DNA of 64,000 bases. It comes from Pseudorhodoferax sp. Leaf265. GTDB lineage: Bacteria; Pseudomonadota; Gammaproteobacteria; Burkholderiales; Burkholderiaceae_C. The position numbers and the translations under genes were made by a program. The stretch is taken from assembly GCF_001422365.1 (NCBI RefSeq), contig NZ_LMMT01000023.1, positions 62,001 through 126,000 of the forward strand. Direction: 5' to 3'. Position 1 is the stretch's first letter; every line of letters starts with the position of its first letter. The notes beneath the pieces were generated by a model. The model was not told where the DNA came from, did no database searches, and saw only the letters and a list, made by a program, of their open reading frames with translations. Shown here in pieces: positions 1 through 8,326 of this stretch.

Positions 1-1
1 G

Positions 2-250
2 TTGATCATGCTGCCGCTGCAGATGCTGTCGGGCAGCATGACCCCGCGCGAGAGCATGCCGGCGCTGGTGCAGGACGTGATGCTGCTCGCGCCGACGACG
101 CACTTCGTCGAACTGGCACAGGCCATCCTCTACCGGGGCGCCGGCCTGGACGTGGTGTGGAAGCCCTTCGCCTGCCTGCTGGTGATCGGCAGCGCGCTGT
201 TCGGCCTGTCGCTGCACCGCTTCCGCAAGACCATTGCGCAGATGGCATGA
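2..250 (+). CDS. ABC-2 type transporter permease, C-terminal end (YhhJ-like), partial
   Basis: The reading frame is open to the left edge, so only the last 82 or so residues are present. It keeps the typical end of YhhJ/YbhR-type ABC-2 permeases: a segment with LQMLSGSMTPRESMP, the stretch LLAPTTHFVELAQAILYRGA, one last hydrophobic helix and the basic tail RFRKTIAQM. Proteins of this family are inner-membrane subunits of ATP-driven exporters that usually work with an ATPase and a membrane-fusion protein encoded upstream, which would lie outside the window. The family call is firm from these motifs; the substrate is unknown. The convergent antiporter gene ends 20 bases downstream. Confidence 0.8.
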   Translation: MIMLPLQMLSGSMTPRESMPALVQDVMLLAPTTHFVELAQAILYRGAGLDVVWKPFACLLVIGSALFGLSLHRFRKTIAQMA

Positions 251-270
251 GCCGAGCCTGGCCGCCCCGC

Positions 271-1989
271 TCAGTGCGACCCCGGCGCGCCACCAGCCAG
301 GCCGGCGGCCTGGCGCGCCACGGCCAGGCGCTTGCGCAGCGAGACCTCGGCCAGGTCCAGTTCGCCCACCAGCGCGCGCAGCGACTCGTCGTTGATGCGG
401 TGCGCCTGGCGCTCGGCGTACAAGGCGTTGCGCTCGACATGCAGGGCCTGCAACCGCAGCTCCATCTCGAGCAGGTAGCGCTGGCGGCGCTGGCGCACGG
501 CCTCGGGCGATTCGGCCTGGGCTTCGGGCGTGGTGGGCGTCGCGGGGTCTTCGAGCAGGTCGATGCGCTTGCGGTAGTCCTGCGTGAGCCGGCCCACGGC
601 TTCCTGGATCTGGGCCAGGCGGTCCGGGTCGTCCGTGCTGGGCTTCTTGTGCGCCATGTGGGCGATGGCCGCCTTGCAGGCGGCCAGCCGCGCGTTGCGC
701 TCCTCCTGCAGCGCGGCCGGCTCGCCGGCCAGCGGCAGGCGGCGCAGCACCAGGGGCAGGCCCACGCTGCCGATGGCCAGTGTGAGGAGGATGGTGCCCG
801 TGGCCAGGAAGACCAGGTGGTCGCGTGCCGGGAAGGCCGCGCCGCCGGGCAGCAGCAGCGGCACCGACAGGGCGCCGGCCAGCGTCACGGCGCCGCGGAT
901 GCCGGCCAGCGTGGTCGCCAGGGTCAGCAGCGGCGAAGGTGGCTCGGCCATGGAGCCGCGCTCGTGCGCGCGCCACAGGCTGCCGCGCACGCCCAGCATG
1001 AGCCAGATCCAGCGCAGGCCCAGCAGCGCCAGCGTGATCAGCAGCGCCTGGCCGGCGGGCTGCCACCAGTCGTCGCCGGCCGCCGCCAGCGTGGTGCCCA
1101 CGATGGAGGGCAGCTGCAGGCCCAGCAGCAGGAAGATGGCGCCGTTGAAGGCCGACTCCACCATGGTCCAGATGCCCTCGGTCTGCATGCGCTCGGCCAC
1201 GAACTCGCTGCGCCGCAGGTCGGCGAAGTTGGTCGTGACACCGGCCGCCACGGCGGCCAGGATGCCCGAGACGCCGACATGCTCGCCCACGAGGTAGGCC
1301 GCGAACGGCAGCAGCACGAGCAGCAGCACCATCTGCGTGGCGGCCACGTCGCCCACGCGCCGCGTGACGGTCTCGCGGCCCACGGCGAAGGCCCAGCCCA
1401 GGCCGGCGCCCACCGCCAGGCCGCCCAGCGCGACCCACAGGAACTCCTTGCCCGCGTCGGCCCAGGAGAAGACGCCCGTGAGCGTGGCCGCCACCGCGAA
1501 CTTGAGCGCCACCAGGCCCGAGGCGTCGTTGAGCAGCGATTCGCCCTCCAGCACATGCATGGTCTTGGCCGGCATGCCCAGGTTGCGTGTGATGGCCGAG
1601 ACGGCGACCGCGTCGGTCGGCGAAACCACGGCGGCCAGCGCGAAGGCCACCGTGAGCGGCATGGATGGGATCATCCAGTGGATCAGATACCCCAGGCCGA
1701 GCACCGTGAACAGCACGAGGCCCAGCGCGAGCCGCAGAATGGGACGGTACAAGGCGAAGAACTCGCGCTTGGGGATGCGCCAACCGTCGGCGAACAGCAG
1801 CGGCGGGATGAACAACAGCAGGAACAGCTCCGGATCGAAGGCGATGTGCAGGCCCTGCTGGGGCCAGGACAGCACCGCCCCGAGCGCGACCTGGATCAGG
1901 GGCAAGGGAATGGCGCGCATGTAGCGCGCGGCAATGCCGGTCAGGGCTCCGAGCAGGAGCACGAGCAGCACGGTTTCGACGGTATGCAT
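271..1989 (-). CDS. Na+/H+ antiporter, CPA1 family
   Basis: A 572-residue protein with about twelve hydrophobic segments in its first 400 residues and a charged cytoplasmic tail of about 150 residues rich in Arg, Glu and Ala. The transport-core motif SPTDAVAVSAI, and LEGESLLNDASGLVALK with the paired acidic residues of CPA1 exchangers, are both present, as is FIPPLLFADGW near residue 60. Family members exchange cytoplasmic Na+ (or K+) for external protons and serve pH and salt homeostasis in the inner membrane. The length is normal for bacterial YjcE-like members. The gene is divergent from the MaoC-Pta operon. The ion preference cannot be read from the sequence. Confidence 0.9.
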   Translation of the reverse strand: MHTVETVLLVLLLGALTGIAARYMRAIPLPLIQVALGAVLSWPQQGLHIAFDPELFLLLFIPPLLFADGWRIPKREFFALYRPILRLALGLVLFTVLGLGYLIHWMIPSMPLTVAFALAAVVSPTDAVAVSAITRNLGMPAKTMHVLEGESLLNDASGLVALKFAVAATLTGVFSWADAGKEFLWVALGGLAVGAGLGWAFAVGRETVTRRVGDVAATQMVLLLVLLPFAAYLVGEHVGVSGILAAVAAGVTTNFADLRRSEFVAERMQTEGIWTMVESAFNGAIFLLLGLQLPSIVGTTLAAAGDDWWQPAGQALLITLALLGLRWIWLMLGVRGSLWRAHERGSMAEPPSPLLTLATTLAGIRGAVTLAGALSVPLLLPGGAAFPARDHLVFLATGTILLTLAIGSVGLPLVLRRLPLAGEPAALQEERNARLAACKAAIAHMAHKKPSTDDPDRLAQIQEAVGRLTQDYRKRIDLLEDPATPTTPEAQAESPEAVRQRRQRYLLEMELRLQALHVERNALYAERQAHRINDESLRALVGELDLAEVSLRKRLAVARQAAGLAGGAPGSH

Positions 1990-2078
1990 GGACGGCAGGA
2001 CAAGACAAGAGGCGGCAGCGGCCGCCGCGAAAGGAGAAGTATGCAGAAGTTCCAGGACGGCCTCCGATGGAGGCGACG

Positions 2079-3485
2079 ATGAGCACGGGCGCGCCGCAGA
2101 TGCTGCGCAACCGCACCTTCGACGAACTCGCGCTGGGCGACAGCGCGCGCATCGTGCGCACGCTCACGCAGCAGGACATCGCGCTGTTCGCCGTGCTCTC
2201 GGGCGACGTGAACCCGGCCCACCTGGACGCCGAGTACGCGGCCTCCACGCGCTTTGCGGGCGTGGTCGCGCACGGCATGTGGGGTGGCGCTCTGATCTCG
2301 GCCGTGCTGGGCACGCGCCTGCCCGGCCCCGGCACGGTCTACCTGGGCCAGACGCTGCACTTCAAGCGGCCCGTGCGCGTGGGCGACACGCTGGAGATCG
2401 CGGTCACCGTGAGCGCGCTGGAGCCGCACCAGCAGCGCGTCACGCTGGCCTGCTGCTGCACCAACCAGCATGGCGAGACCGTCATCGACGGCGAGGCCCA
2501 GGTGCTGGCGCCGGCCGAGAAGATCGAGCGGCCCGCCGCCACGCTGCCCGAGGTGCGGCTGCACACGGCCGACGGCCTGCCGCGGCTGCTGCAGCATGTG
2601 CGGCCGCTGGGGCCGATCCGCGTGGCCGTGGTCCATCCCTGCGACGCGCTGAGCCTGGGCGGCGCGCTGGACGCGCGCGCCGCCGGCCTCATCGAGCCCC
2701 TGCTCTTGGCGCCGCGCGCCAAGCTCGAGGCGGTGGCTGCTGCTGCGGGCCTGGACCTCACGGGCATCGCCATCGAGGACGTGCCGCACAGCCACGCGGC
2801 GGCCGCGCGCGCGGCCGAGCTGGCGGGCCAGGGCCAGGTGCAGGCCCTCATGAAGGGCAGCCTGCACACCGACGAGCTGGTCAGCGCCGTGCTGGCCGCC
2901 GGCGCGGGCCTGCGCACCAAGTGCCGGCTCTCGCACTGCTTCGTGATGCAGACGCCGGCCTACCCGCGGCCCTTCATCATCACCGATGCGGCCATCAACA
3001 TCGCGCCCACGCTGGAGCACAAGGCCGACATCGTGCGCAACGCCATCACGCTGGCCCATGCGATCGGCGTGGCCGAGCCGCGCGTGGCCATCCTGGCGGC
3101 CGTGGAGACCGTGAACCCGGCCATGCCTGCCACGCTGGACGCGGCCGCGCTGTGCAAGATGGCCGAGCGCGGCCAGATCGCGGGCGCCGTGCTGGACGGG
3201 CCGCTGGCCTTCGACAACGCGGTCTCGGCCGCCGCGGCGCGCACCAAGGGCATCGATTCGCCCGTGGCCGGCCAGGCCGACGTGCTCGTGGTGCCCGACC
3301 TCGAGAGCGGCAACATGCTGGCCAAGCAGCTCGAGTACATGGGCGACGCGGCCACGGCCGGCGTGGTGCTGGGCGCCAAGGTGCCCATCGTGCTGACCAG
3401 CCGCGCCGACAGCCGCGAGACCCGCATCGCCTCCTGCGCCATCGCCGTGCTGCTGGCGGAGCACTATCGGAAGAGCCCACCATGA
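2079..3485 (+). CDS. MaoC dehydratase / phosphate acetyl(butyryl)transferase fusion
   Basis: A 468-residue two-domain enzyme. Residues about 10-140 form a MaoC-like hot-dog (R)-enoyl-CoA hydratase, with LSGDVNPAHLDAEYA and the catalytic-type sequence HGMWGGALISAVLG. Residues about 160-468 form a Pta-type phosphotransacylase, with MKGSLHTDELVSAVL and ILAAVETVNPAMPATLDA. This fusion is known in Proteobacteria and is thought to convert acyl-CoA and phosphate to acyl-phosphate. I chose the ATG at 2079 because GGAGG at 2070-2074 sits in front of it; an in-frame ATG at 2067 is the alternative. Its stop overlaps the acetate kinase start by ATGA, so the two are translationally coupled and together make ATP from acetyl-CoA. 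The physiological acyl chain length is uncertain. Confidence 0.9.
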   Translation: MSTGAPQMLRNRTFDELALGDSARIVRTLTQQDIALFAVLSGDVNPAHLDAEYAASTRFAGVVAHGMWGGALISAVLGTRLPGPGTVYLGQTLHFKRPVRVGDTLEIAVTVSALEPHQQRVTLACCCTNQHGETVIDGEAQVLAPAEKIERPAATLPEVRLHTADGLPRLLQHVRPLGPIRVAVVHPCDALSLGGALDARAAGLIEPLLLAPRAKLEAVAAAAGLDLTGIAIEDVPHSHAAAARAAELAGQGQVQALMKGSLHTDELVSAVLAAGAGLRTKCRLSHCFVMQTPAYPRPFIITDAAINIAPTLEHKADIVRNAITLAHAIGVAEPRVAILAAVETVNPAMPATLDAAALCKMAERGQIAGAVLDGPLAFDNAVSAAAARTKGIDSPVAGQADVLVVPDLESGNMLAKQLEYMGDAATAGVVLGAKVPIVLTSRADSRETRIASCAIAVLLAEHYRKSPP

Positions 3486-4666
3486 ACGCACCCACCTCCT
3501 TCATCGTCGTGCTGAACTGCGGCTCGTCCAGCATCAAGTTCGGCGTGTTCGACGCGGCCGACCCGGGCCGCACCCCGGCCTGGAACGGCAAGGTGCAGGG
3601 CATCGGCGGCCCGCAGCCCGACTTCGGTGCGAGCACGGTGCCCGTGCGGCCCGCCGCGCTGGGCAGCACGAACCCGTATGCGGTGGCACTGCAGCTCATC
3701 CGCGACGAGGTGCTGCGCTGGCTGGACGGGCGGCCCATCGCGGCCGTGGCCCACCGCGTGGTGCACGGCGGCGCCAAGTACTTCGCGCCCGTGCGCGTGG
3801 ACGCGCAGGTGCTGGCCGACCTCAAGGCCCTGGTGCCGCTGGCCCCGCTGCACCAGCCTTTTGCGCTGGAGGCCATGAAGATCCTGCTGCGCGAGCAGCC
3901 GCGGCTGCCACAGGTGGCCTGCTTCGACACGGCCTTCCACCACACCGTGCCGCTGCTCGAGCAGTTGCTGCCCCTGCCCTACGCGGCCTACGAACGCGGG
4001 CTGCGCCGCTACGGCTTCCACGGCCTGTCCTACGCCTACATGGCCGTGGCGCTGGCCGAGCGCCATGGCGAGGCCGCGCGTGGGCGCACCATCGTCGCGC
4101 ACCTGGGTTCCGGCGCCAGCCTGTGCGCGATGCAGGAGCTGCGCAGCCAGGCCACGACCATGGGCTTCTCGGCGCTGGACGGGCTCATGATGGGCACGCG
4201 CACGGGCGCGCTGGACCCCGGCGCCGTGCTCTACCTCATGGAGATCGAGAAGCTCACGCTCGAGCAGGTCGGCCGCGTGCTGTACCACGAGTCGGGCCTG
4301 CTGGGCATCTCGGGCATCTCGTCCGACCCGCGCGTGCTGCTCGCACGCGAGGCCGACACGCCGCGCGCCGCACTGGCCCTGCAGCTCTACGTGCGCCGCG
4401 TGGTGCGCGAGATCGGCGCGCTGACGGCCGTGCTGGGCGGGCTGGACATGCTGGTCTTCACGGCCGGCATCGGCGAGCACAGCCAGGTGCTGCGCGAACG
4501 CATCTGCGCGGGCCTGGCCTGGCTGGGCGTGGTGCTGGATCTGCCGGCCAACGCCGCCCACGCGCCACTGATCTCGGACCCCGCCAGCCGCGTGCGCGTG
4601 GCCGTGGAGCCCACCAACGAAGAGTGGATCGCGGCACGCCACGCCCAGCACGTGCTGGGCGGCTGA
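3482..4666 (+). CDS. ackA: acetate kinase
   Basis: A 394-residue ASKHA-fold kinase that interconverts acetyl-phosphate plus ADP with acetate plus ATP in the cytoplasm. Diagnostic sequences are the N-terminal LNCGSSSIKF, HRVVHGG near residue 95, RYGFHGLSY, AHLGSGASLCA, the GTRTGALDPG nucleotide-binding loop and FTAGIGEHS near the C terminus. The length agrees with the family (about 400). The start ATG overlaps the stop of the MaoC-Pta fusion (ATGA at 3482-3485), so the two form a coupled Pta-Ack pair. A related acyl kinase specificity such as propionate or butyrate cannot be excluded. Confidence 0.93.
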   Translation: MNAPTSFIVVLNCGSSSIKFGVFDAADPGRTPAWNGKVQGIGGPQPDFGASTVPVRPAALGSTNPYAVALQLIRDEVLRWLDGRPIAAVAHRVVHGGAKYFAPVRVDAQVLADLKALVPLAPLHQPFALEAMKILLREQPRLPQVACFDTAFHHTVPLLEQLLPLPYAAYERGLRRYGFHGLSYAYMAVALAERHGEAARGRTIVAHLGSGASLCAMQELRSQATTMGFSALDGLMMGTRTGALDPGAVLYLMEIEKLTLEQVGRVLYHESGLLGISGISSDPRVLLAREADTPRAALALQLYVRRVVREIGALTAVLGGLDMLVFTAGIGEHSQVLRERICAGLAWLGVVLDLPANAAHAPLISDPASRVRVAVEPTNEEWIAARHAQHVLGG

Positions 4667-4715
4667 ACCGCGGCGCCCCCTCGTCCCATTTCCAGTTCTG
4701 AGAGCGACCTCTCCC

Positions 4716-5171
4716 ATGTACAAGAACCTTCTCGTGCCGCTGGACGGCAGCGCCACGGCGCAGCTGGCCCTGGACGAAGCCCTGGTGCTCGCGCGGCTTA
4801 GCGGCGCCACTGTGCAGCTGCTGCACATCGTCGACGCGATGGAGCACATCACGGGCTTCGAGCCGCCGGCCGTGCACATCGGCGACATCCGGCCGCGCTT
4901 CCTGCGGGCCGGCCAGCAGATCCTGGAGCAGGCCGCCGCGTTGCTGCAGGCCCAGGGCGTGGCCGTGCACACCACGCTGCTGGAAAGCCGCGGCGAGCGC
5001 GTGTCCGAGCTCATCGCCGCGCAGGCCACGCGGCTGGGTGCCGATCTGATCGTGCTCGGCACGCACGGGCGCCGCGGCGTGGACCGGCTGCTGATCGGCA
5101 GCGATGCCGAGCAGCTCGCGCGCATCGCGCCCGTGCCCGTGCTGCTGGTGCGCGAACGCCGCGCCGCGTGA
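4716..5171 (+). CDS. universal stress protein, UspA family
   Basis: A 151-residue single-domain Usp protein. It starts with MYKNLLVPLDGSATAQLALD and ends with the ATP-binding-type motif LGTHGRRGVDRLLIGSDAEQLAR followed by VPVLLVR. The conserved G-2x-G-9x-G(S/T) pattern implies an ATP-binding UspA-type member. It lies 49 bases after acetate kinase on the same strand and is probably in the same transcript; Usp genes near pta-ack genes are often linked to anaerobic or energy stress. AGCGACC before the start is only a weak ribosome site. The specific role is unknown. Confidence 0.88.
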   Translation: MYKNLLVPLDGSATAQLALDEALVLARLSGATVQLLHIVDAMEHITGFEPPAVHIGDIRPRFLRAGQQILEQAAALLQAQGVAVHTTLLESRGERVSELIAAQATRLGADLIVLGTHGRRGVDRLLIGSDAEQLARIAPVPVLLVRERRAA

Positions 5172-5235
5172 TGCCCGCCGGCTGAACCGCTTTCCCGAGC
5201 CGCTACAGTGGCGGCCTGCGCCGGTTGCCACTTCC

Positions 5236-6777
5236 ATGTCCTTTGCCCGCAGATTCCTGCAGATGTTCCGCATGGTCTGCGCCGCCAGCCTGCTGGCGCT
5301 GGTCGGCTGCGCCCAGCTGCCGCTGCTGGACGGCCGCACCGAGAGCCGGCTCGACCCCGACACGGCCGGCACGCGGCTGGGCCGCGCCGTGCAGGCCGCG
5401 GTGGCCGCGCGCGGGCCGGGCTTGTCGGGCGTGTTCCTGCTCGACCAGGGCCGCGACGCCTTCGCCACGCGCATGCTGCTGGCCGAGGCCGCCGAGCGCA
5501 CGCTGGACGTGCAGTACTACATCTGGCGCGACGACATGTCGGGCCGGCTGCTGCTGCAGGCCCTGCGCCGCGCGGCCGAGCGCGGCGTGCGCGTGCGCCT
5601 GCTGCTCGACGACCTGGGCAGCGCGGGCCTGGACGCCCTGCTCGCCGCGCTGGATGCACACCCGCAGATCGAGGTGCGGCTGTTCAACCCCTTCGTGCAG
5701 CGGCGCTTCAAGCCGCTGGGCTTCGTGACCGACTTCATGCGCGCCAACCGGCGCATGCACAACAAGTCGTTCACGGCCGACAACCAGGCGACCGTGGTGG
5801 GCGGGCGCAATGTCGGCGACGAGTACTTCGGCGCCGAGGTGGACACCTTGTTCGTGGACCTGGACGTGCTGGCCATCGGGCCGGTGCTGCAGGCCGTGTC
5901 GGAAGATTTCGACCGCTACTGGGCCAGCGCTTCGACCTACCCGGTGGCGCTGCTGTTTGGTGCCGGCGACGCGGCTCCGCCGCAGGACCTGGCACCGCCA
6001 CCCGAACGGACCCGGCAGTACCTGGACGCCGTGGCGCGCTCGCCCTTCGTGGCCGACCTCATCGCGGCGCGGCTGCCGCTGCACTGGGCACCGGTCGAAC
6101 TCGTCAGCGACGACCCGGCCAAGGGCCTGGGGCAGGCGGCCGACGCGGACCTCATGTTCGCCCGCATGGCCCGCCTCGTCGGCGCCCCGGCGCAGACCCT
6201 GAAGCTGGTCTCGCCCTACTTCGTGCCCACGGCACGCGGCACCGCCTTGTTCGAGCAGCTGGCGGCCCGCGGCGTGGAGGTGGCCATCCTGACCAACACG
6301 CTGGAGGCCACGGACGTGGCCGTGGTCCACGCCGGCTACCTGCCCTGGCGCAGACCGCTGCTGCGCGCCGGCGTGCAGCTCTACGAGATGCGGCGCGAGG
6401 CCGACATCCAGGCCCCGGACGCCAAGCTGCGACTGGGCAGCAGCTCGGCCGAGAGCCTGCACGCCAAGACCTTCGTGGTCGACCACCGCCAGCTGTTCGT
6501 GGGCTCGTTCAATTTCGACCCGCGCTCGGCCCGGCTCAACACCGAGCTCGGCTTCGTCATCGACAGCCCGGCGCTGGCCGCGCAGCTGGACCGGCAACTG
6601 CGCGAGAAGGCGCGCCAGCGCGGCTACCAGCTGCGGCTGGGCCCGCAGGACCGGCTGCAGTGGTTGGACGGCCGCAGCGATCCACCCCTGGTGCTGGACG
6701 AGGAGCCCGGCACCAGCCTGTGGCTGCGGCTGGGCGTGCGCGTGCTGTCCTGGCTGCCGATCGACTGGCTGTTGTAG
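5236..6777 (+). CDS. phospholipase D family lipoprotein, cardiolipin synthase-like (ClsC/YmdC type)
   Basis: A 513-residue protein with two HKD phospholipase D motifs: HNKSFTAD with its His near residue 175, and HAKTFVVD with its His near residue 409. The latter is followed by GSFNFDPRS as in ClsC-type enzymes. The N terminus is a lipoprotein signal whose lipobox ends LALVGC (Cys about residue 23), so the enzyme is probably anchored at the membrane on the periplasmic side. Such enzymes transfer phosphatidyl groups to make cardiolipin, although some members are phosphodiesterases. A second ATG at 5263 would give a shorter signal peptide. This is the last GC-rich gene before the composition drops. 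Confidence 0.87.
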   Translation: MSFARRFLQMFRMVCAASLLALVGCAQLPLLDGRTESRLDPDTAGTRLGRAVQAAVAARGPGLSGVFLLDQGRDAFATRMLLAEAAERTLDVQYYIWRDDMSGRLLLQALRRAAERGVRVRLLLDDLGSAGLDALLAALDAHPQIEVRLFNPFVQRRFKPLGFVTDFMRANRRMHNKSFTADNQATVVGGRNVGDEYFGAEVDTLFVDLDVLAIGPVLQAVSEDFDRYWASASTYPVALLFGAGDAAPPQDLAPPPERTRQYLDAVARSPFVADLIAARLPLHWAPVELVSDDPAKGLGQAADADLMFARMARLVGAPAQTLKLVSPYFVPTARGTALFEQLAARGVEVAILTNTLEATDVAVVHAGYLPWRRPLLRAGVQLYEMRREADIQAPDAKLRLGSSSAESLHAKTFVVDHRQLFVGSFNFDPRSARLNTELGFVIDSPALAAQLDRQLREKARQRGYQLRLGPQDRLQWLDGRSDPPLVLDEEPGTSLWLRLGVRVLSWLPIDWLL

Positions 6778-7369
6778 CGCAGTTGGATGGGGGCGATGGA
6801 CCGCTTGCAGCATCCGGCAAGTTGCATCGTTCGTGGACTCCACGGCTCGGATCGCACGAGGGCGGACAGCCGGCCAAGTGGAACGCTGCGCCAGTCGCCG
6901 GCTTCGTGACGCTTCATCCGGTCCGCGGACGCCCCGAGCGGCACGGCCAGGAAGCGTCGCTCGCCGCAACGATGCGACCGACAGCTGCAGACTGGCTGCT
7001 GACGTTGAGCTTTCTGACCTGAGTGACCGCCGCTCGCGAAACCAGCCATTCAGTTCGACAAGCGCGTCGGTCCGCTGTACATCCCGGACCGGTCGATCAG
7101 CGAGAGAACGTTCCCAAGCTGCGCGAACGGCTGCTTGCGCAATCGGCGAGTTGGCGCTGTGCGCCCATTGCAGCCCATGAGCATACGGCTTCGAAGGTCA
7201 GCACCGGGGCCGACTGCAGACGTTGCCAGTTTGTTCATCAGCGTTCAGTCTGGACACTCGGACCGACTCCCCCATCTTCACGCGGCTCGACATGCTTGCT
7301 GCCCCGTAAAGACGGGCTCGGTGCTTCGCTGAACCGCGAGTTGTTCAAGAACTGGTTTGCTGATAGCAG
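6778..7369. other. gene-free stretch of lower-GC DNA at the left edge of the island
   Basis: No frame here gives a recognisable protein, and no tRNA or CRISPR pattern was seen. It begins directly after the GC-rich phospholipase D gene and ends at the stop of the IclR gene, so it holds the probable left boundary of the composition change. It looks like decayed coding sequence, but I could not identify its origin. Confidence 0.5.
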
Positions 7370-8170
7370 TCAAGGGTCCAAGGTGCCCCGTGCGATGTCA
7401 CTGCGCACCGCTTCGACCAAATCGAGCAGCGCTGGAGAAAACTGTTTCGCTACCCGTCCCGCTGACTCTGCGGTCGACAAACTGAGGTTGAACACGTACG
7501 TGGCACCGTCCACTGCCAATGGTGCTGCCAGCGCGACCACTTCAGGTTGCCAAGATGCTGAACAGTAGCCCTTCTCGGCCACATCCATCCGTGCCCCCTC
7601 AATGGATCGCGCAAGATCGCCCCACCCGTCCGGGCGGCGGCTGCGAAACACCGCCATCAGCGCCTTGCGTTTAGGTTCCGGCGCGACTGCGAGATAGGCG
7701 CGCCCCAGCGAGGTCAGTTCCATCGGCACTCGCTGCCCGGACACCACATGCCGCAGTGCCACACGCCGGGCGTAGCGGATCGACTCCAGGTAGACCATTT
7801 CGTCGCGGTCTGGCGCGGCGAGCCCGACATTGATGCGCTGGCCTTCTGCCAAGGCTCGCATATGAGGCGCAGCTACTGCCAGCACACGCGACCCTGAACG
7901 CATCGCGTGGCCCAAGCTCAGCACAGCCGGGGCCAGTCGGTAGGCCCGGCGCACAGTGTCGAGTTGCAGCATGCCAGTGCCCACCAGCGTTTGCGTCAAG
8001 CGGCTCACCGTGGACTTTGACAGGCCTGTGCGCTCGGCCAGTTCGCCGTTCCCCAGCAGCTCCGAGCCCTGCCTGAAAGCCCGCAGCAATTCGATGCCAC
8101 GTTCAAGCGAACGGTTGGCAGGTGACTGGCCTGGCTTGTCTTCGGCAATTCCGTTTCGCGCGGTGTCCAT
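7370..8170 (-). CDS. IclR family transcriptional regulator
   Basis: A 266-residue protein with an N-terminal winged helix-turn-helix (about residues 20-80; GNGELAERTGLSKSTVSRLT is the recognition region) and a C-terminal IclR effector domain (about 90-260) containing YLESIRYARRVALRHVVSGQ and a late EKGYCSASW segment. ATG 8170 is preceded on its strand by AGGAGG at good spacing; an ATG at 8197 is a weaker alternative. The gene is divergent from the first catabolic unit, and a TTCCA-N5-TGGAA palindrome lies between them, so it probably controls itself and unit A. A matching palindrome before unit B suggests it acts there too. Whether it represses or activates, and its ligand, are unknown. Confidence 0.9.
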   Translation of the reverse strand: MDTARNGIAEDKPGQSPANRSLERGIELLRAFRQGSELLGNGELAERTGLSKSTVSRLTQTLVGTGMLQLDTVRRAYRLAPAVLSLGHAMRSGSRVLAVAAPHMRALAEGQRINVGLAAPDRDEMVYLESIRYARRVALRHVVSGQRVPMELTSLGRAYLAVAPEPKRKALMAVFRSRRPDGWGDLARSIEGARMDVAEKGYCSASWQPEVVALAAPLAVDGATYVFNLSLSTAESAGRVAKQFSPALLDLVEAVRSDIARGTLDP

Positions 8171-8201
8171 GCGTGATCCTCCTGTGGCAGCCGGCATGTT
8201 A

Positions 8202-8218
8202 GTTCCACTCAATGGAAT
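8202..8218. promoter_or_regulatory. putative IclR operator palindrome, copy 1
   Basis: GTTCCACTCAATGGAAT contains a perfect TTCCA-N5-TGGAA inverted repeat (arms 8203-8207 and 8213-8217). It lies between the divergent IclR and TctC genes, close to the IclR start. A nearly identical palindrome occurs at 19720-19736. IclR-family proteins commonly bind palindromes of this size, so assignment to the adjacent regulator is a reasonable inference but untested. Confidence 0.6.
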
Positions 8219-8326
8219 TAGCAGGGTTACTTTTTGGGTCGATTTTTCTAAGCTACGGCCACGGTGATCGCACACCGACGCCGCCACCCGCCAGGGCCTC
8301 GCGCCCCCCATCACGGAGACATTCAC

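Noticed and set aside
157..2082. Long plus-strand frame opposite the Na+/H+ antiporter
   Set aside because: The minus strand encodes an antiporter with all family motifs; the plus-strand product is low-complexity and shadows it codon by codon.
6778..7369. tRNA gene or attachment site at the left island edge
   Set aside because: No cloverleaf, no TTCGA-type T-loop and no direct repeat shared with 33407-33848 could be found by eye.
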